From Aliivibrio finisterrensis (lineage in GTDB: Bacteria; Pseudomonadota; Gammaproteobacteria; Enterobacterales; Vibrionaceae), in contig NZ_WBVP01000017.1 in NCBI RefSeq assembly GCF_008933155.1, positions 23,710 through 87,709 of the forward strand: a stretch of 64,000 bases of DNA. The letters run 5' to 3'. Below the pieces are notes generated by a model. That model saw only the letters and a program-made list of their open reading frames with translations, ran no database searches and had not been told where the DNA came from. This document shows positions 28,238 through 38,482 of the stretch, piece by piece; position 1 is the first letter of the stretch; every line of letters starts with the position of its first letter. Both the position numbers and the translations under genes were made by a program.

Positions 28238-28966
28238 ATGTTTACATCTAAAGAAGGTCAATCAGTTCCTCAAGTTACTTTTCCTACACGTAAAGGCGAC
28301 GCTTGGGTTAACGTAACAACAGAAGAACTATTTAAAGACAAAACCGTTATCGTATTTAGCCTTCCAGGTGCATTTACTCCAACGTGTTCTTCAAGCCACC
28401 TACCTCGTTACAACGAGCTGCATTCTGTATTTAAAGAAAATGGTGTAGATGACATCTTATGTGTTTCTGTAAACGATACGTTTGTAATGAACGCATGGAA
28501 AGCAGACCAAGAAGCTGAAAACATCACCTTCATCCCAGATGGTAACGGCGAATTCACAGATGGCATGGGCATGCTAGTTGAGAAAAATGACCTTGGTTTT
28601 GGTAAGCGTTCATGGCGTTACAGTATGCTAGTGAAAAACGGCGTGGTAGAAAAAATGTTCATCGAAGAAGACGTAGCAGGCGACCCGTTCAACGTATCTG
28701 ATGCTGATACTATGCTGAACTACCTAGCTCCTGAACACAAAGAGCAAGAGTCAATCACAGTATTCACTAAACCAGGCTGCCCTTTCTGTATGAAAGCGAA
28801 ACAGAACCTAATCGATAAAGGTCTGAACTATGAAGAAGTGGTACTAGGCAAAGACGCGACAACAGTTAGTCTACGTGCAATCTCTGGTCGCACTACCGTT
28901 CCTCAAGTATTCATTGGCGGTAAACACATCGGTGGCAGCGAAGAGCTAGAAACGTTCCTAGGTTAA
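28238..28966 (+). CDS. Hybrid peroxiredoxin-glutaredoxin
   Basis: A 242-residue fusion. Residues 1-165 are a Prx5-type peroxiredoxin with peroxidatic Cys50 ([14 protein letters not shown]). Residues 170-242 are a glutaredoxin with the CPFC dithiol at Cys181/Cys184, TVPQVFI and the GGSEEL glutathione-site segment. Such hybrids (for example Haemophilus influenzae PGdx) reduce peroxides with electrons from glutathione without separate thioredoxin. Divergent from oxyR across an OxyR-type operator, so peroxide induction is expected. Confidence 0.95.
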   Translation: MFTSKEGQSVPQVTFPTRKGDAWVNVTTEELFKDKTVIVFSLPGAFTPTCSSSHLPRYNELHSVFKENGVDDILCVSVNDTFVMNAWKADQEAENITFIPDGNGEFTDGMGMLVEKNDLGFGKRSWRYSMLVKNGVVEKMFIEEDVAGDPFNVSDADTMLNYLAPEHKEQESITVFTKPGCPFCMKAKQNLIDKGLNYEEVVLGKDATTVSLRAISGRTTVPQVFIGGKHIGGSEELETFLG

Positions 28967-28985
28967 TCTCTTAAGATAGACCATC

Positions 28986-29013
28986 AACTAGCCCACCACT
29001 TTGTGGGCTAGTT
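28986..29013 (+). terminator. Hairpin after prx-grx
   Basis: An 11-bp perfect stem (AACTAGCCCAC/GTGGGCTAGTT) with a 6-base loop, 19 bp after the stop. The T run is poor, so termination may be incomplete and some transcripts may reach the next gene. Confidence 0.65.
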
Positions 29014-29146
29014 AATCACTTCAAAGATTAGAAAACACAGCAACGCCAAACACTCAAACTAACCTATTATCTGACTGACTTAAAAATAATAATAAAAGTC
29101 GGAGGGGTTCGTTCACTCAAAATAAAGCGATTACGAGAGAATTATT

Positions 29147-30613
29147 ATGAAACAAGTCAATGTAGATGTAGCTGTTATCGGTGGTGGTACAGCAGGTTTA
29201 GGCTCTTACCGTGCAGCAAAAGCACATACTGACAGTGTTGTCATGATCGAAGGCGGCCCTTACGGTACCACTTGTGCTCGTGTTGGTTGCATGCCATCAA
29301 AGCTATTAATTGCAGCAGCAGAAAGCGTTCACCAAATTGAAAAAGCACCTCAATTTGGTATTCACCCTCAAGGTGAGATCGTGATTAATGGCCGTGAAGT
29401 CATGGACCGAGTAAAATTTGAACGTGACCGTTTTGTTGGCTTTGTTTTAGAAGGCGTTGATGAAATACCAGCAGAAGATAAAATCTCTGGCTACGCTAAA
29501 TTTTTAGATGACAACACGTTACAAGTTGACGACCACACTATCGTCACTGCAAAGCGCATTGTTATCGCAACAGGCTCTCGCCCTGCTTACCCTGCAGTAT
29601 GGAATGAGTTAGGTGATCGTTTGATCATCAATGATGATGTATTTAATTGGGATGATTTACCAAAATCAGTCGCGGTATTTGGCCCTGGCGTTATTGGCCT
29701 TGAGCTTGGTCAATCTCTTCACCGTTTAGGTGTTGAAACCAAGCTATTTGGTCTAGGTGGCCAAGTTGGTCCTGTCACAGACCCAGAAGTAATGGCTTAT
29801 GCAAACAAAGCCTTCAATGAAGAGTTTTATCTTGATGCTGATGTAAAAGTAGAAAGCATGAAACGTATTACTACTGAGTCAGGTGAAGATCGCGTTGAAA
29901 TTAAATTCATCAACAAACAAGGTGAACTAGAAACTAATCTTGTTGAATATGTATTAGCCGCAACAGGCCGTCGCCCAAATACTGATAAATTAGGTCTAGA
30001 GAATACTTCTCTTGAACTAGATGCTCGTGGGGTACCAACGGCAGACCATTACACACTGCAAACGTCACTATCAACCGTATTTATTGCAGGTGATGCAAGT
30101 AACCAACTGCCGTTATTGCACGAAGCCGCAGACCAAGCACGTATTGCTGGTGATAATGCTGGTCGTTTCCCCGAGATCCGTGCAGGCCTTCGCCGTTCGA
30201 AAATCTCAGCGGTTTTCTCTGACCCACAAATTGCGATGGTTGGTGAAACGTATAAAGAAATTACAACACGTTTAGGCACTTGTGGTTGTTTCGCAACAGG
30301 CGAAGTCTCTTTTGAAAACCAAGGTCGCTCACGAGTGATGCTACGTAATAAAGGGATTCTTCATGTATACGGAGAACAAGGAACTGGTCGCTTCCTAGGT
30401 GCAGAAATGATGGGACCAAATGCTGAGCATTTAGCGCATTTATTGGCTTGGGCACACCAAAATAAGATGACGGTATCAGAGATGTTAGATATGCCTTTCT
30501 ACCACCCAGTAATCGAAGAAGGTGTTCGTACTGCACTTCGTGATTTAAATGCCAAATTACATTTAGGTCCTGAAATGATCAAACACTGCATGGATTGTGG
30601 CCCTGGCTGTTAA
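29147..30613 (+). CDS. Dihydrolipoamide-dehydrogenase-like flavin disulfide reductase
   Basis: A 488-residue class-I pyridine-nucleotide disulfide oxidoreductase. It has FAD motif VIGGGTAGLGSYRAA (residues 10-24), redox disulfide Cys43/Cys48 in TTCARVGCMPSKL, an NAD(P) motif GPGVIGLELGQSL and the C-terminal FYHPVIEEG catalytic His-Glu region. It lies apart from pyruvate and 2-oxoglutarate dehydrogenase genes and follows oxyR/prx, so it is probably a stress-linked paralogue rather than the housekeeping Lpd. Unusual: the C-terminus carries three extra cysteines (481, 484, 488; CMDCGPGC). Substrate unknown. GAGAG precedes the ATG. Confidence 0.85.
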   Translation: MKQVNVDVAVIGGGTAGLGSYRAAKAHTDSVVMIEGGPYGTTCARVGCMPSKLLIAAAESVHQIEKAPQFGIHPQGEIVINGREVMDRVKFERDRFVGFVLEGVDEIPAEDKISGYAKFLDDNTLQVDDHTIVTAKRIVIATGSRPAYPAVWNELGDRLIINDDVFNWDDLPKSVAVFGPGVIGLELGQSLHRLGVETKLFGLGGQVGPVTDPEVMAYANKAFNEEFYLDADVKVESMKRITTESGEDRVEIKFINKQGELETNLVEYVLAATGRRPNTDKLGLENTSLELDARGVPTADHYTLQTSLSTVFIAGDASNQLPLLHEAADQARIAGDNAGRFPEIRAGLRRSKISAVFSDPQIAMVGETYKEITTRLGTCGCFATGEVSFENQGRSRVMLRNKGILHVYGEQGTGRFLGAEMMGPNAEHLAHLLAWAHQNKMTVSEMLDMPFYHPVIEEGVRTALRDLNAKLHLGPEMIKHCMDCGPGC

Positions 30614-30640
30614 TCAAAAAAATAACCTTTAAAAAAATAG

Positions 30641-30670
30641 AAGACCAATGTTTGCGCATTGGTCTTTTTG
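30641..30670 (+). terminator. Intrinsic terminator after the flavin reductase gene
   Basis: AAGACCAATG/CATTGGTCTT, a 10-bp perfect stem with 6-base loop, followed by TTTTTG. Confidence 0.88.
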
Positions 30671-30716
30671 CATTTAAAGTTCAGAGCATTGCGTATTAGT
30701 CTAAGAATCTATCATC

Positions 30717-30995
30717 ATGTCATGTAAAACTTGTCGTTCAGACATCTTTAAACAAAAGCTTGGTCGTTGCCCCCGTTGCATGAAACAACTTACTTTTCTC
30801 TCTATTGGCGGTTGGCTCACATGGCTAGAATTCTTCCAAGCAACGCCTTACCAAATCGAAGCGATTGCAATTTTGATTGCCAGTATTCTTTTTAGCAGTT
30901 TACTTATCTTGCATTTTTTTATGATGAGGTACTATCGACTAATAACTAAAAAGACTAGAAAAAATAAGTCAACAACTCATCACGACGCAACTTAA
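30717..30995 (+). CDS. Small zinc-ribbon-like membrane protein (DUF3624)
   Basis: A 92-residue protein resembling the Vibrio DUF3624 family. The first 25 residues hold two CxxC pairs (Cys3/Cys6, Cys18/Cys21), a possible zinc ribbon. Two hydrophobic segments follow (about residues 26-40 and 47-70), then a basic tail. It would sit in the inner membrane with the CxxC part and the tail on the cytoplasmic side. No function is known to me. It is alone between two terminated units. Confidence 0.72.
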   Translation: MSCKTCRSDIFKQKLGRCPRCMKQLTFLSIGGWLTWLEFFQATPYQIEAIAILIASILFSSLLILHFFMMRYYRLITKKTRKNKSTTHHDAT

Positions 30996-31007
30996 ATATC
31001 GATATGA

Positions 31008-31502
31008 TTATCTAATTAACTTTATTTTTACTAAATAAAAGCAAATCAAACTGGCAATAATTCCCGATAAAACACCTGTAGTTGATTCAATGAAACGTAA
31101 AAAAGAGTTCATGATTGGATTAGCGTCGGTTACGGTTGAAACGATCACAATAACAGCAATAGTAATATTAGCTAATTTGATATATTGGTTATATGAAAAA
31201 AGAAGGCAAACAAAAGAGCAAACCATTATCAATACAGTAAATGTCAACACATTAAAGGGAATGTATAAAAGATAAACGGCAGATAGCACACTACCGATCC
31301 CTGTGCCTACAATTCGATTTTTTGCAGTATTAAATAACGTCGCCTTGTTTAAGTCTTCGTCTAAAATAAATCCTGAGATTACAGCCCATAAACCACCAAT
31401 CATTGCAGTTTCTGGCATAAAGAAATCACTGAAATAAAATCCTGCGCTGTATGCTAGGAAAACTGTTAGAGTGTAACGTATTAATATAAATAAATTATTC
31501 AT
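31008..31502 (-). CDS. FUSC/aromatic-acid-exporter-like membrane protein, small
   Basis: A 164-residue, very hydrophobic protein with about five or six predicted membrane helices. The early segment (AYSAGFYFSDFFMPETAMIGGLWAV) and the following NRIVGTGIGSVLS recall the FUSC/ArAE membrane domain, but the soluble half of that family is missing. The DNA is clearly AT-richer than its neighbours, suggesting a later arrival. The ATG at 31502 is preferred to a TTG five codons upstream; neither has a strong ribosome-binding site. Function unassigned. Confidence 0.65.
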   Translation of the reverse strand: MNNLFILIRYTLTVFLAYSAGFYFSDFFMPETAMIGGLWAVISGFILDEDLNKATLFNTAKNRIVGTGIGSVLSAVYLLYIPFNVLTFTVLIMVCSFVCLLFSYNQYIKLANITIAVIVIVSTVTDANPIMNSFLRFIESTTGVLSGIIASLICFYLVKIKLIR

Positions 31503-31574
31503 TATCTTAATTTTCAAATTAATAACCGTAATAATTATTATAGTGCGTGGTGCTGAATATATGGGAATTCAGAT

Positions 31575-31611
31575 AAAAATAAAGCCCTGACATCAATGTA
31601 GATGTCAGGGC
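31575..31611 (-). terminator. Intrinsic terminator after argH
   Basis: On the minus strand GCCCTGACATC and GATGTCAGGGC form a perfect 11-bp stem with 6-base loop, followed by TTTATTTTTAT. A second, AT-rich hairpin (GAAAAAGT/ACTTTTTC) lies nearer the argH stop at about 31663-31683. Confidence 0.85.
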
Positions 31612-31736
31612 CTCTTAGAATCTTTCTAAGAAAAAGCAGTATTCATAAGACTAGTATCAAATGAAAAAGTTCACCACTTTTTCTTTTTTATTTTGACTAA
31701 ATAGCTAAGCGTATCGCATAACTATTGTAACATTCA

Positions 31737-33611
31737 TTAAGCAACATAGGTTTTTATGATCACTTGCTCTTGAAGGTTAAACTCAAGTGCAACTTCATCA
31801 CATGCGTGTTGACGAGGGCATTGGTCACAATCTTTTAAAACCTTCTCAGGCAGCAGTGAGCGAGACGTTGGAATAAAGTCTTGCTTCATAAAGAACTCAG
31901 GAACACGAGTCAGTACAAATACTTTCTTAATCGCCATTTCACGAGCTTTCTCAACTAAGTGTTGAACAATCGCTTTACCTTGACCTTGGCTTTGCCAACC
32001 TGCTTCAACACCTAACGAGCGAATCTCAGCTAAACCAGAATCGTATACATATAAAGATGCACAGCCGGTCACTTCTCCGTGATGCTCTGATACAGCAAAC
32101 GAGCCGATGTCACGCACCAATTCATTACGATTACGGGGTAAGTTCTCACCAAGGCCAGCCCAATACGCAACCATTCCTTCTAATGCATCTAAATCAGTTA
32201 AACGAGCAGGACGTACTTTCACTCCCGTTGAATCACGCTCTTCTAAACGTTTACCTGCTTGCTCTACAGCATAAGCGACCTGCTCTGGTGCAACACCACC
32301 AAGAGCACAACGTTTAGCAAGACAAGATTCAATGGTTAAGATCTGATATACATCTTCCTCTATTACATCAGAGAATGCTTTTAACTCTGCAATAGAAAGT
32401 TCTTCTAGTGCACACCCTTTCTCTATTGCGCCAACAACAGCAACACCGACAATATGATGCGCCTCACGGAATGGGATGCCTTTGGCTACTAAATAATCCG
32501 CTAATTCTGTTGAGTTTGCATAGCCCTGTTTTGCCGCTTCAAGGGTACGCTCACTATTAATTTTAATGCCTTCAAAGCACAGTGCAGCCATTTCAATGCA
32601 ATCAGACCAGCTGTCTAACGCATCAAATAAGCCTTCTTTATCTTCTTGCATATCCTTGTTATAGGCCAGAGGCAGTGCTTTAACTGTCATCATCATGCCA
32701 GCCAATGCTCCGTATACACGGCCACATTTACCACGAATAAGCTCTAACGCATCTGGGTTTTTCTTTTGTGGCATTAATGAGGAACCCGAGGTTACCGTAT
32801 CTGCCAACTCTATGAAGTTTGATTCACCAGAGTTATAAAAAATCATATCTTCTGCAAGACGAGATAAGTGAACCATTGAGATTGAAGCAATCGACATTAA
32901 CTCCATCACATGGTCACGATCCGACACAGAATCTAGGCTGTTACGCGTTGCACGTTGAAAGCCAAGGTTACGAGCCAGTTTCTCACGATCCATTGGATAA
33001 GCCGTACCCGCTAAGGCACCAGAGCCTAATGGACAAGTATCTAAACGGTTAACCGCATCTTCAAGACGAGAGTAATCACGTTCAATCATCTCAACATAAG
33101 CTAAACACCAGTGAGCAAATGTTACCGGTTGCGCACGTTGTAAGTGCGTATAGCCAGGCAATACCGTTGCTTGATGTTCGCTTGCGACAGTAACGAGTTG
33201 ATTGAGAAGTAAATCAAGAGTACGAAGCAGTTGATGGCCTTGTTGGCGACACCATAATTTTAAATCCGTCGCCACCTGATCATTACGCGAACGGCCTGTG
33301 TGTAATTTTTTACCTAAATCACCCACTTTACCAATCAGCTGAGTTTCAACCCAGCTATGAATATCTTCCGCATCAGATAATAAAATCTGCTCTGGATCTT
33401 CCATTACTTCAAGCTTAAGTTCATTTAAAGCTAATTCAAGTTTTTGCTGTTCAAGTTCATTAATCACATTGACAGAAAGTAATGCTTTAGACCATGCAAT
33501 AGAGCCGACAATGTCTTGTTCTGCAAGGCGATAATCGATACGAAGTGAATCGTTAAATTGTTTAAATCTTGTGTCTGCTGCTTGACTAAAACGTCCGCCC
33601 CATAATGCCAT
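31737..33611 (-). CDS. argH: Argininosuccinate lyase fused to N-acetyltransferase (ArgH-ArgA type)
   Basis: A 624-residue bifunctional protein. Residues 1-460 are argininosuccinate lyase, the last step of arginine synthesis, with the fumarase-superfamily signature [12 protein letters not shown] near residue 275. Residues 470-624 are a GNAT acetyltransferase domain ([35 protein letters not shown]) of the N-acetylglutamate synthase type, which does the first step. This argH(A) fusion is known in Moritella and Vibrio. A strong terminator separates argG from this gene, so it may also have its own promoter in the 267-bp gap. Confidence 0.94.
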   Translation of the reverse strand: MALWGGRFSQAADTRFKQFNDSLRIDYRLAEQDIVGSIAWSKALLSVNVINELEQQKLELALNELKLEVMEDPEQILLSDAEDIHSWVETQLIGKVGDLGKKLHTGRSRNDQVATDLKLWCRQQGHQLLRTLDLLLNQLVTVASEHQATVLPGYTHLQRAQPVTFAHWCLAYVEMIERDYSRLEDAVNRLDTCPLGSGALAGTAYPMDREKLARNLGFQRATRNSLDSVSDRDHVMELMSIASISMVHLSRLAEDMIFYNSGESNFIELADTVTSGSSLMPQKKNPDALELIRGKCGRVYGALAGMMMTVKALPLAYNKDMQEDKEGLFDALDSWSDCIEMAALCFEGIKINSERTLEAAKQGYANSTELADYLVAKGIPFREAHHIVGVAVVGAIEKGCALEELSIAELKAFSDVIEEDVYQILTIESCLAKRCALGGVAPEQVAYAVEQAGKRLEERDSTGVKVRPARLTDLDALEGMVAYWAGLGENLPRNRNELVRDIGSFAVSEHHGEVTGCASLYVYDSGLAEIRSLGVEAGWQSQGQGKAIVQHLVEKAREMAIKKVFVLTRVPEFFMKQDFIPTSRSLLPEKVLKDCDQCPRQHACDEVALEFNLQEQVIIKTYVA

Positions 33612-33790
33612 GGTGTCTCTCCTAAATGCACAGTGCTCACTGCTTTTTGCAAATATTAATTCTGATTCAATTCAGTATTTTTCTTGATAGTTCAAACTTA
33701 CGGTAATTCTTGGTAAAAATAAAGGTTTAATTCACTTTATTTACATACTTATTCATCAGTACACACATTACCCTAAGTACTAATGTTTAG

Positions 33791-33835
33791 ATAAAAAAAA
33801 TCGAAGCGCATTTAGTTATTAAATGCACTTCGATT
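33791..33835 (-). terminator. Strong intrinsic terminator between argG and argH
   Basis: On the minus strand AATCGAAG-N-GCATTTA pairs with its complement (15 pairs, one mismatch, 5-base loop) and runs straight into eight Ts. It lies 44 bp after the argG stop. Confidence 0.88.
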
Positions 33836-33878
33836 AGTGTAAATCAATTTGTTTAAGTATTGTTACTGAACATGAAAA

Positions 33879-35090
33879 TTATTTGCTATTCAATGCACGA
33901 ATACGGCTTGATAGTGAGTAAAGACGAATAAAGCCTTCAGCATGACTTTGGTCATACACTTCATCAGCGCCAAACGTTGCAAACTCTTCTGAGTATAAGC
34001 TGTTATCTGAACGCTTTTGAGTGACTGTTGCTTGACCTTTGTAAAGCTTAATCACAACGTCACCATTTACGTCTTGCGCCAACTCTTCTGTTGCAGCTAG
34101 GATAGACTTACACAACGGCGTAAACCAACGACCATCATATACAAGATGAGAAGCTTTAATTCCCAACTCTTCACGAAACTCAAATGAAGCTTTATCTAAA
34201 ACCAGTTGCTCTACAGCACGCAATGCTTCATTGATGATGGTTCCACCTGGAGTTTCGTAACAACCACGAGACTTCATGCCTACCAAACGGTTTTCAACGA
34301 TATCAATACGACCAACACCGTGCTTAATGCCTTTCTCATTTAGGTAAACAACGACTTCATAAGGCGTCATTGTTTTACCATCAACCGCAACAACGGCTCC
34401 TTTTTCTACTTTTAAAGAAACCATCTCTGATTCATTGGGTGCTTGCTCTGGATCAACCGTCCACGCCCAACAATCGTCATTTGGTGCATTCCATGTATCT
34501 TCAAGAACACCGCCTTCTGTTGAGATGTGCCATGCATTTGCATCGCGAGAATAAATTTTAGTTAATGATGCTGAGCAAGGGATATTACGCTCAGCAAGGT
34601 AATCTAAACACTCTTCACGGCTAACCAGATCCCACTCACGCCATGGTGCAATCACATGCAGATCAGGGGCAAGTGCAGCAAAAGCGCCTTCAAAACGAAT
34701 TTGGTCATTACCTTTACCTGTACAGCCATGGCACAATGCATCGGCTCCTACATTACGTGCAACTTCAACTTGTGCTTTAGCAATAATAGGACGTGCCATT
34801 GATGTACCAAGTAGATATTTCCCTTCATACAAAGCGCCTGTTTTAAGCGTTGGGTAAATGTATTCAGCAACCATTTCTTCTTTTAGATCAGCGATATAAC
34901 ATTCAGTAGCACCTGATGCGATGGCTTTTGCTTCAATGCCTTCTAGCTCTTCAGCACCTTGACCAACATCAGCGACAAATGCGATAACTTCACAGTGGTA
35001 GTTTTCTTTTAACCACGGGATGATCACAGAGGTATCTAGGCCACCTGAGTATGCAACAACAACCTTGTTTACTTTTATTTTCTTGCTCAT
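33879..35090 (-). CDS. argG: Argininosuccinate synthase
   Basis: A 403-residue ATP-dependent ligase joining citrulline and aspartate. The PP-loop ATP-binding motif is [17 protein letters not shown] (residues 10-26), and [13 protein letters not shown] near residue 117 is the second signature. It is the shorter, type-I form of the enzyme. The ATG at 35090 has GGAG 5 bp upstream; an upstream in-frame codon is not favoured. Third gene of argCBG(H). Confidence 0.97.
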   Translation of the reverse strand: MSKKIKVNKVVVAYSGGLDTSVIIPWLKENYHCEVIAFVADVGQGAEELEGIEAKAIASGATECYIADLKEEMVAEYIYPTLKTGALYEGKYLLGTSMARPIIAKAQVEVARNVGADALCHGCTGKGNDQIRFEGAFAALAPDLHVIAPWREWDLVSREECLDYLAERNIPCSASLTKIYSRDANAWHISTEGGVLEDTWNAPNDDCWAWTVDPEQAPNESEMVSLKVEKGAVVAVDGKTMTPYEVVVYLNEKGIKHGVGRIDIVENRLVGMKSRGCYETPGGTIINEALRAVEQLVLDKASFEFREELGIKASHLVYDGRWFTPLCKSILAATEELAQDVNGDVVIKLYKGQATVTQKRSDNSLYSEEFATFGADEVYDQSHAEGFIRLYSLSSRIRALNSK

Positions 35091-35157
35091 TCTATTCTCC
35101 TTGCTCCGCATACTCGCGGCGACTGTATTCTAAAAACTAAAAATTGAAACTCATTGC

Positions 35158-35952
35158 CTACTTAGGCTGAAACTGTGTGCCGATACTGTTACCAATAAAC
35201 AACTCAGCTAATTTTTCTGGCGAGCGCCATGATGCCACCTCTATCGCTCGACCTAACTCTTGTGCCGCTTCTAATGCCGCACGAACTTTCACAATCATGC
35301 CATCCGTAATCACTTCTTGCTGAATCAATGCTTCTGCTTGCTCTGAATCTAAACTGGTGATCAATTGCTTCTTGCTATCCAATACACCAGCGACATCTGA
35401 CAATAAAACGAGATCAGCATCTAATGCCGTTGCCACAGCTACTGCTGCTTGGTCTGCATTAACGTTCATTAATTCGCCTTGTTCGGTAATGCCAATAGAG
35501 CTAATTATTGGGGTAACTTTTGTCGCTAAAATGGCATTTAACACACTTGCATCACCTGCTGTTGCTAAACCAACATTACCTAGCTCAGGATTCAGTTGAG
35601 TAATATGACATAAACCGCCATCAGCCAAACTCAAACCAATTGCCTTCACTCCACTTTTCATTGCTTGGCCTTGTAGCATTTTATTTGCCGTTCCAGCCAG
35701 AGCACCTGCGATATAGCCAATTTGGTCTTTTGGTGTCACACGCAAACCTTCTTTTTTAATGGTTTCAAGCTGAAGTTTATCCATCAACTCATCCACTAAA
35801 TAACCACCACCATGGACAACGACTAAAGCTCTGTTTGCTTGCTGTTGATAATTTGAAACGGTTTTAAATAATTGTGTTAACGTTTCGGTTGATGACAATA
35901 CCGCGCCACCTAACTTAATCACTAAAGGACGTTGCTTCATACTAAATACCAT
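35158..35952 (-). CDS. argB: N-acetylglutamate kinase
   Basis: A 264-residue amino-acid kinase performing the second step of arginine synthesis. Visible motifs are the phosphate-binding [10 protein letters not shown] (about residues 11-20), [14 protein letters not shown], and the nucleotide region [17 protein letters not shown]. The start is either ATG at 35952, 3 bp after the argC stop, or ATG at 35940 ([12 protein letters not shown]), which fits E. coli ArgB (258 residues) better; neither has a clear ribosome-binding site. Confidence 0.96.
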   Translation of the reverse strand: MVFSMKQRPLVIKLGGAVLSSTETLTQLFKTVSNYQQQANRALVVVHGGGYLVDELMDKLQLETIKKEGLRVTPKDQIGYIAGALAGTANKMLQGQAMKSGVKAIGLSLADGGLCHITQLNPELGNVGLATAGDASVLNAILATKVTPIISSIGITEQGELMNVNADQAAVAVATALDADLVLLSDVAGVLDSKKQLITSLDSEQAEALIQQEVITDGMIVKVRAALEAAQELGRAIEVASWRSPEKLAELFIGNSIGTQFQPK

Positions 35953-35955
35953 ACT

Positions 35956-36960
35956 TTATATTAAAGACGTTAACATTGGAAAGCCAAAACGAATATTAAT
36001 GCATTGCATTGCTTGGCTTGATGCCCCTTTTAATAAATTATCAATCGCAGAGACAACAATTAGATGCTCACCTTGCACTTTCCAACCGATATCACAGAAA
36101 GGGGTTTTCTCTACCGATTGAATTTTTGGCATTTCATTACCCAATAAACGTACCGCTGCAGCTTGGCCATAACTCTTATCAAAAGCGTGTTGAATTTCTT
36201 TTTCAGTAACGCCTTTTGTTAATTTAGTGGTTATCGTCGCTAAAATTCCACGCTTAAAATTACCAAGATGAGGCGTAAAGATAACATCACAGCCTAAATG
36301 CGCTGCAATTTCAGGTTGGTGACGATGAGTAAATACCCCATAGGGTTGTAGGCTCACTTCACAAAAACTGCTGGCTAAATTCGCTTTACGCCCTGCACCA
36401 GTAACACCACTCGTCGCGTTAATTACCGGCCATTGATTCTTATCTAATAAATCAAATTCAACTAATGGTTTTAATGCTAATTGTGATGCAGTTGGATAAC
36501 ATCCTGGTACAGCAACCAATTGAGCTTGAGTGATCGCTTCTGCATTCCACTCTGCTAATCCATAAACCGCTTTATCTAGCCATGCTTCATGCTTATGTTC
36601 AAAGCCATAGTATTCAGAATAGAAACCTTCTTGTTGAACGCGAAACGCACCTGACAAATCAAAAACAACACAATCATTCTCTAAAAATGTCGCGGCTAAA
36701 TCGTGGCTCACCTCATGTGCTGTCGCAAGCAACACCACATCAGACTCTTTAGCAACTTGAGTAACATCCGATAATGGCTGCAACACATCATCAACGATAC
36801 CTTTTAATGAACCATACAATTCACTAATCGCTTTGCCTTTATCTAAGCTGTTTTCTGATACATACAAACCAGCTAAAGAAAGGTGTGGGTGCTTAAATAT
36901 CATCAGTGCTAATTCTGCACCTGTATATCCGCTTGCTCCGATGATGGTTGTTTTCAACAT
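35956..36960 (-). CDS. argC: N-acetyl-gamma-glutamyl-phosphate reductase
   Basis: A 334-residue NADPH-dependent reductase, third step of arginine synthesis. The NADP-binding [10 protein letters not shown] is at residues 8-17, and catalytic Cys154 lies in [13 protein letters not shown]. Same length as E. coli ArgC. First gene of the minus-strand arg operon; divergent from argE across a 206-bp control region with two ARG boxes. Confidence 0.97.
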   Translation of the reverse strand: MLKTTIIGASGYTGAELALMIFKHPHLSLAGLYVSENSLDKGKAISELYGSLKGIVDDVLQPLSDVTQVAKESDVVLLATAHEVSHDLAATFLENDCVVFDLSGAFRVQQEGFYSEYYGFEHKHEAWLDKAVYGLAEWNAEAITQAQLVAVPGCYPTASQLALKPLVEFDLLDKNQWPVINATSGVTGAGRKANLASSFCEVSLQPYGVFTHRHQPEIAAHLGCDVIFTPHLGNFKRGILATITTKLTKGVTEKEIQHAFDKSYGQAAAVRLLGNEMPKIQSVEKTPFCDIGWKVQGEHLIVVSAIDNLLKGASSQAMQCINIRFGFPMLTSLI

Positions 36961-37062
36961 AATACGTCCGTTTATCTCTTCATCTATTGAAGGAAAATGC
37001 CATTCAAGGTAACTTTAACGTTACACATATTTGATACTGACTTTCCTTTTTATAATTTAGTT

Positions 37063-37101
37063 TATTCATAAAAATTAAACTAAACTGTATTTCTATTCAC
37101 T
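37063..37101. promoter_or_regulatory. Paired ARG boxes (ArgR operator) between argC and argE
   Basis: Two 14-bp cores, at 37065-37078 and 37086-37099, match TGAATWWWWATTCA at 11 and 12 positions. Their starts are exactly 21 bp apart, the spacing known for ArgR hexamer sites. In the divergent argC/argE gap they could repress both directions. Confidence 0.75.
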
Positions 37102-37166
37102 TTATGTGATTTAATATGTGTTTTACAGGGTTCTATCTTTTGTGTCAACAGTGGATGTATGAATAA

Positions 37167-38303
37167 ATGAAATTTCCAGAATTTAAAGACTATTATCAGC
37201 AACTCATTTCTACCTCATCGATCAGCTCAACCGATTCAAGTTGGGACGAAGGCAATGCCGAAGTGATCCACAAATTAGCGCAATGGTGTGAAGACTTGGG
37301 CTGTGAAGTTGAGATTGAAGAGATCGAAAAAGGCAAACTAAACTTATTGGCTAAACTTGGCTCAGGAGAAGGTGGTCTATTGTTAGCTGGCCACACAGAT
37401 ACCGTGCCTTATGACCAAGGTCGTTGGAACTATGAACCTCATGCATTAACCGAAGCTAACGATCGGTTTTATGGTCTTGGTACCGCTGATATGAAGGGAT
37501 TTTTTGCTTTCATCTTAGAGGCAATTAAAAATATCAATTGGAAAGACCAATCAAAACCACTATATATCCTGGCAACCTGTGATGAAGAAACCACCATGCT
37601 TGGTGCTCGCCACTTTGCATCAAATACCCAAATACAACCGGATTATTGCATTATCGGTGAGCCTACGAGCCTAAAACCGATACGAGGCCATAAAGGTCAC
37701 GTTGCGAATGCGATTCGAGTAACAGGTAAGTCAGGGCATTCTTCTGATCCTGCTCATGGGGTAAACGCCTTAGAGATCATGAATGAGATCATGTTTGCAT
37801 TAATGGGTTTAAAAAATAAACTGGTGAAGGAATATCATAACCCTGGTTTTTCTATCCCATACCCAACACTCAATCTTGGTCATATCCATGGCGGAGACAG
37901 CCCTAACCGAATTTGCGGTTGTTGTGAGTTGCATTATGATGTCCGTCCATTGCCGGGGATCAGCCTTGATGGACTCGACAATATGCTGCGTGATGCGCTA
38001 AAAGAAGTTGAAGCTAAATGGCCGGGGCGGATCGATATCACGCCTCTTCATGAGCCTATTCCTGGTTATGAATGCAGCCCAGACAGCCCAATTGTTACAA
38101 GTACCGCAGAACTTTGCGGCCAAGAGGTGGAAACCGTGAACTATTGTACCGAGGCTCCTTTCTTACAAGATCTGTGTCCAACGTTAGTTTTAGGTCCTGG
38201 GTCAATTGAACAAGCACACCAACCTGATGAATTCTTAGCATTTTCTTTTATTGACCCAACGATCAATGTATTAAGTAAATTGATGTATAAACACTGTTTC
38301 TAA
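37167..38303 (+). CDS. argE: Acetylornithine deacetylase
   Basis: A 378-residue M20-family metallohydrolase that frees ornithine from N-acetylornithine. The metal site includes His76 and Asp78 ([13 protein letters not shown]), Asp109 in [11 protein letters not shown], the catalytic/metal Glu pair in CDEETT, and a late His in [10 protein letters not shown]. Its divergence from argCBGH matches E. coli. The presence of argE agrees with a linear pathway needing a separate N-acetylglutamate synthase, supplied here by the domain fused to ArgH. Confidence 0.96.
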   Translation: MKFPEFKDYYQQLISTSSISSTDSSWDEGNAEVIHKLAQWCEDLGCEVEIEEIEKGKLNLLAKLGSGEGGLLLAGHTDTVPYDQGRWNYEPHALTEANDRFYGLGTADMKGFFAFILEAIKNINWKDQSKPLYILATCDEETTMLGARHFASNTQIQPDYCIIGEPTSLKPIRGHKGHVANAIRVTGKSGHSSDPAHGVNALEIMNEIMFALMGLKNKLVKEYHNPGFSIPYPTLNLGHIHGGDSPNRICGCCELHYDVRPLPGISLDGLDNMLRDALKEVEAKWPGRIDITPLHEPIPGYECSPDSPIVTSTAELCGQEVETVNYCTEAPFLQDLCPTLVLGPGSIEQAHQPDEFLAFSFIDPTINVLSKLMYKHCF

Positions 38304-38482
38304 GCTGAAATAAATTTACAAAAACCGTCAATATCAAAATGAATATTCGATGATCTACGGCAATAATTTGTTTAAAAAGTCATCGTTTATTCTTCAATAT
38401 TTGACGAAGCGCCGTAAATTCGGATAGATTGGAGTCAGGAAAAAATTTGGATGTAACAAAATTACACGTATAGGAAGTATGT

